Source: an uncultured Bacteroides sp. (lineage in GTDB: Bacteria > Bacteroidota > Bacteroidia > Bacteroidales > Bacteroidaceae). From it: DNA of 64,000 bases. Every line of letters starts with the position of its first letter. The first letter of the stretch is position 1. Location: assembly GCF_963666545.1 (NCBI RefSeq), contig NZ_OY762899.1, positions 3,352,365 to 3,416,364 of the forward strand, given 5' to 3'. Positions 63,133 through 64,000 of this stretch are shown in pieces. The notes below the pieces were generated by a model that was not told the DNA's origin, searched no databases, and worked only from the letters and a program-made list of their open reading frames with translations. A program made the position numbers and the translations under genes.

Positions 63133-63461
63133 TAAGTGACACCTATGGCGATAAGCAATAAGAGTATTTTAGCCCACATTATAGGTACAAAGAATGAGAT
63201 GCTGTAGAGCATTGTTGCCCACATTAGGGTGATGGAGATGATTTTCGCTCGTAGTGGGATGGCTTTTTCTTCACGGAAGTTGCGAATGTATGGCCCTAAG
63301 TGTTTTTGACTTAGTAACCAGTTGTATAGTCGGGGAGATGCTCTAAAATAGAGTGCAGCTGTGAGCAAGAGAAATGGTGTTGTGGGCAACAATGGCAAGA
63401 ATATGCCCGCGATGCCTAATATCAGCGAAACGGTTCCTATAATGATATATATGGTTTTCAT
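63099..63461 (-). CDS. YbaN-like DUF454 membrane protein
   Basis: A 120-residue protein with about three to four hydrophobic segments. The start GTVSLILGIAGIFLPLLPTT, followed by PFLLLTAALYFRASPRLYNWLL, is the hallmark of DUF454. I start at ATG 63461 (MKTIYIIIGT); the frame is open back to 63587 but that part is the tRNA gene and its terminator read as protein. Function is unknown; E. coli YbaN is related. Confidence 0.88.
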   Translation of the reverse strand: MKTIYIIIGTVSLILGIAGIFLPLLPTTPFLLLTAALYFRASPRLYNWLLSQKHLGPYIRNFREEKAIPLRAKIISITLMWATMLYSISFFVPIMWAKILLLLIAIGVTYHILSYRTLKK

Positions 63462-63487
63462 GCGGACTGCTATTACTGATGGGTATA

Positions 63488-63528
63488 TAAAAAGAACTGT
63501 GATTACAAACGTAGTCACAGTTCTTTTT
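63488..63528 (-). terminator. Terminator hairpin of tRNA-Trp
   Basis: Arms AAAGAACTGTGATTAC and GTAGTCACAGTTCTTT (one G-T) around AAAC, with T/A runs; on the minus strand just after the tRNA. Confidence 0.82.
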
Positions 63529-63529
63529 G

Positions 63530-63602
63530 CACGGGAGGAGAGGCTCGAACTCCCGACACCCGGTTTTGGAGACCGGTGCTCTACCAACTGAGCTACTCCC
63601 GT
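63530..63602 (-). tRNA. tRNA-Trp (anticodon CCA)
   Basis: A 73-base cloverleaf on the minus strand. Acceptor ACGGGAG with CTCCCGT, D stem GCTC/GAGC, anticodon stem CCGGT/ACCGG around loop CTCCAAA (anticodon CCA), T stem GGGAG/CTCTC around TTCGAGC, discriminator G. CCA is not encoded. A -7 element TACCTTTG lies 12 bases upstream (63614-63621). Confidence 0.96.
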
Positions 63603-63613
63603 GTTTGCGTGTG

Positions 63614-63621
63614 CAAAGGTA
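63614..63621 (-). promoter_or_regulatory. -7 promoter element of tRNA-Trp
   Basis: TACCTTTG on the minus strand, full match, 12 bases before the mature 5' end. Confidence 0.55.
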
Positions 63622-63663
63622 ATAGATTCTATGGAATCTGCAAGAGTAGCAACTAAAATGTTT

Positions 63664-64000
63664 TTATCTCTGAACCTTTAATTTTTCCCATTCATCGGGT
63701 TTGAAGCCAACCAACACAAATGATTCGGTCACTACCAGCGGGCGTTTTACTAACTTCCCGTTGCTGGCTAATAACTCTATTTGTTCTTCTTCGCTCATTG
63801 TGGCAAGTTTGTCCTTCAGCCCCAGTTCTTTGTAGATTACTCCGCTTGTATTGAATAGCTTTTTGATGGGCAGGCCACTTTTAGGAATCCATTGTTTCAA
63901 CTCTTCAGCAGTGGGATGCTCTTCGACAATCAATCGGTTGGCAAACTCTATTTTATTCTCAGTTAACCATTTCTTGGCCTTTTGGCAAGTGCTGCAGGCC
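63664..64000 (-). CDS. ArsC/Spx-like thioredoxin-fold protein (partial, 5' end beyond the right edge)
   Basis: The frame is open to the window end, so the start is missing; about 111 residues are seen. Reading from the edge, the sequence begins ACSTCQKAKKWLTENKIEFA, with the CxxC motif (CSTC) of the ArsC/Spx/MgsR family, then the typical EEHPTAEELKQWIPKSGLP and FNTSGVIYKELGLKDKLA, and LVKRPLVVTESFVLVGFKPD with the conserved cis-Pro region. Members are arsenate reductases or redox regulators; Spx-type is equally possible. A TTG at 63933 is not the start. Confidence 0.9.
   Translation of the reverse strand, partial: ACSTCQKAKKWLTENKIEFANRLIVEEHPTAEELKQWIPKSGLPIKKLFNTSGVIYKELGLKDKLATMSEEEQIELLASNGKLVKRPLVVTESFVLVGFKPDEWEKLKVQR

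Noticed and set aside
63462-63587. Extended N-terminus of the YbaN-like protein
   Set aside because: The extra residues (MVEHRSPKPGVGSSS...) are the tRNA-Trp gene and its terminator translated; the natural start is ATG 63461.

Overview
This window is a stretch of a Bacteroidales chromosome, most likely the genus Bacteroides; I cannot name the species. The signs are many promoters with the Bacteroidetes -7 element TAnnTTTG, a general lack of Shine-Dalgarno sites, an ssrA tag ending in GENNYALAA, families typical of the phylum (DUF4105, DUF4831, DUF4837, DUF6340, M56 peptidases with plug-like tails), and a moderately AT-rich composition. It looks like core chromosome: there is no insertion sequence, prophage, integrase, rRNA operon or CRISPR array. 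The least gene-like stretches are about 2.1-2.76 kb and 58.1-58.75 kb.

Layout. 0-5.6 kb: an AsmA-like envelope protein cut by the left edge, a small doubtful ORF next to a tandem repeat, a gene-poor stretch, then a Pif1-like helicase with a TPR tail and a HAD phosphatase. 5.7-8.1 kb: two PLP enzymes of sulfur amino acid metabolism behind a promoter full of dyad symmetry. 8.3-13 kb: an SPFH protein, a secreted hydrolase and an Arc-type regulator, then a BlaI/M56 signalling pair behind three evenly spaced operators. 13.4-21.3 kb (minus strand): a hypothetical protein, a DUF6340 lipoprotein, secA, a phosphatase-fold protein with degenerate metal sites, and DUF4105. 21.4-28.9 kb (plus): coaX, an outer-membrane barrel, a TPR protein, lptC, a CNNM/CorC protein and a PpiD-like foldase. 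29.1-32.4 kb: rlmN, a DUF4837 lipoprotein and pdxA.

32.5-49.3 kb: an LTA-synthase-like enzyme (minus), then a sigma-54 activator overlapping lptE, with a conserved protein and secG; an MFS transporter; DUF4831 and the NAD(P)HX repair enzyme (minus); a peptide transporter; hpt-adk-obg-pgeF with a B3/B4 protein and an M23 peptidase; and a lactonase-like lipoprotein (minus). 49.4-58.1 kb: tmRNA, a PAP2 phosphatase, a methyltransferase, dinB, and three exported peptidases of different catalytic type (M1, C1, C69). 58.2-64 kb: a short candidate gene of 47 codons with its own promoter and terminator, rny-zapA-coiled-coil protein, a small-membrane-protein operon containing a 28-codon ORF, a nucleosidase, a YbaN-like protein, tRNA-Trp, and an ArsC/Spx-like gene cut by the right edge.

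Much of the window serves the cell envelope: protein export (secA, secG), lipopolysaccharide transport (lptC, lptE), outer-membrane folding (PpiD-like, barrel protein), lipoproteins and peptidoglycan (M23, PgeF). The most interesting unexplained items are the two related repeat arrays at 2.1 and 48.0 kb, the triple BlaI operator with an M56 protein carrying two plug-like repeats, the degenerate phosphatase, the isolated short gene at 58.3 kb and the small membrane-protein operon at 61.3-62.6 kb.
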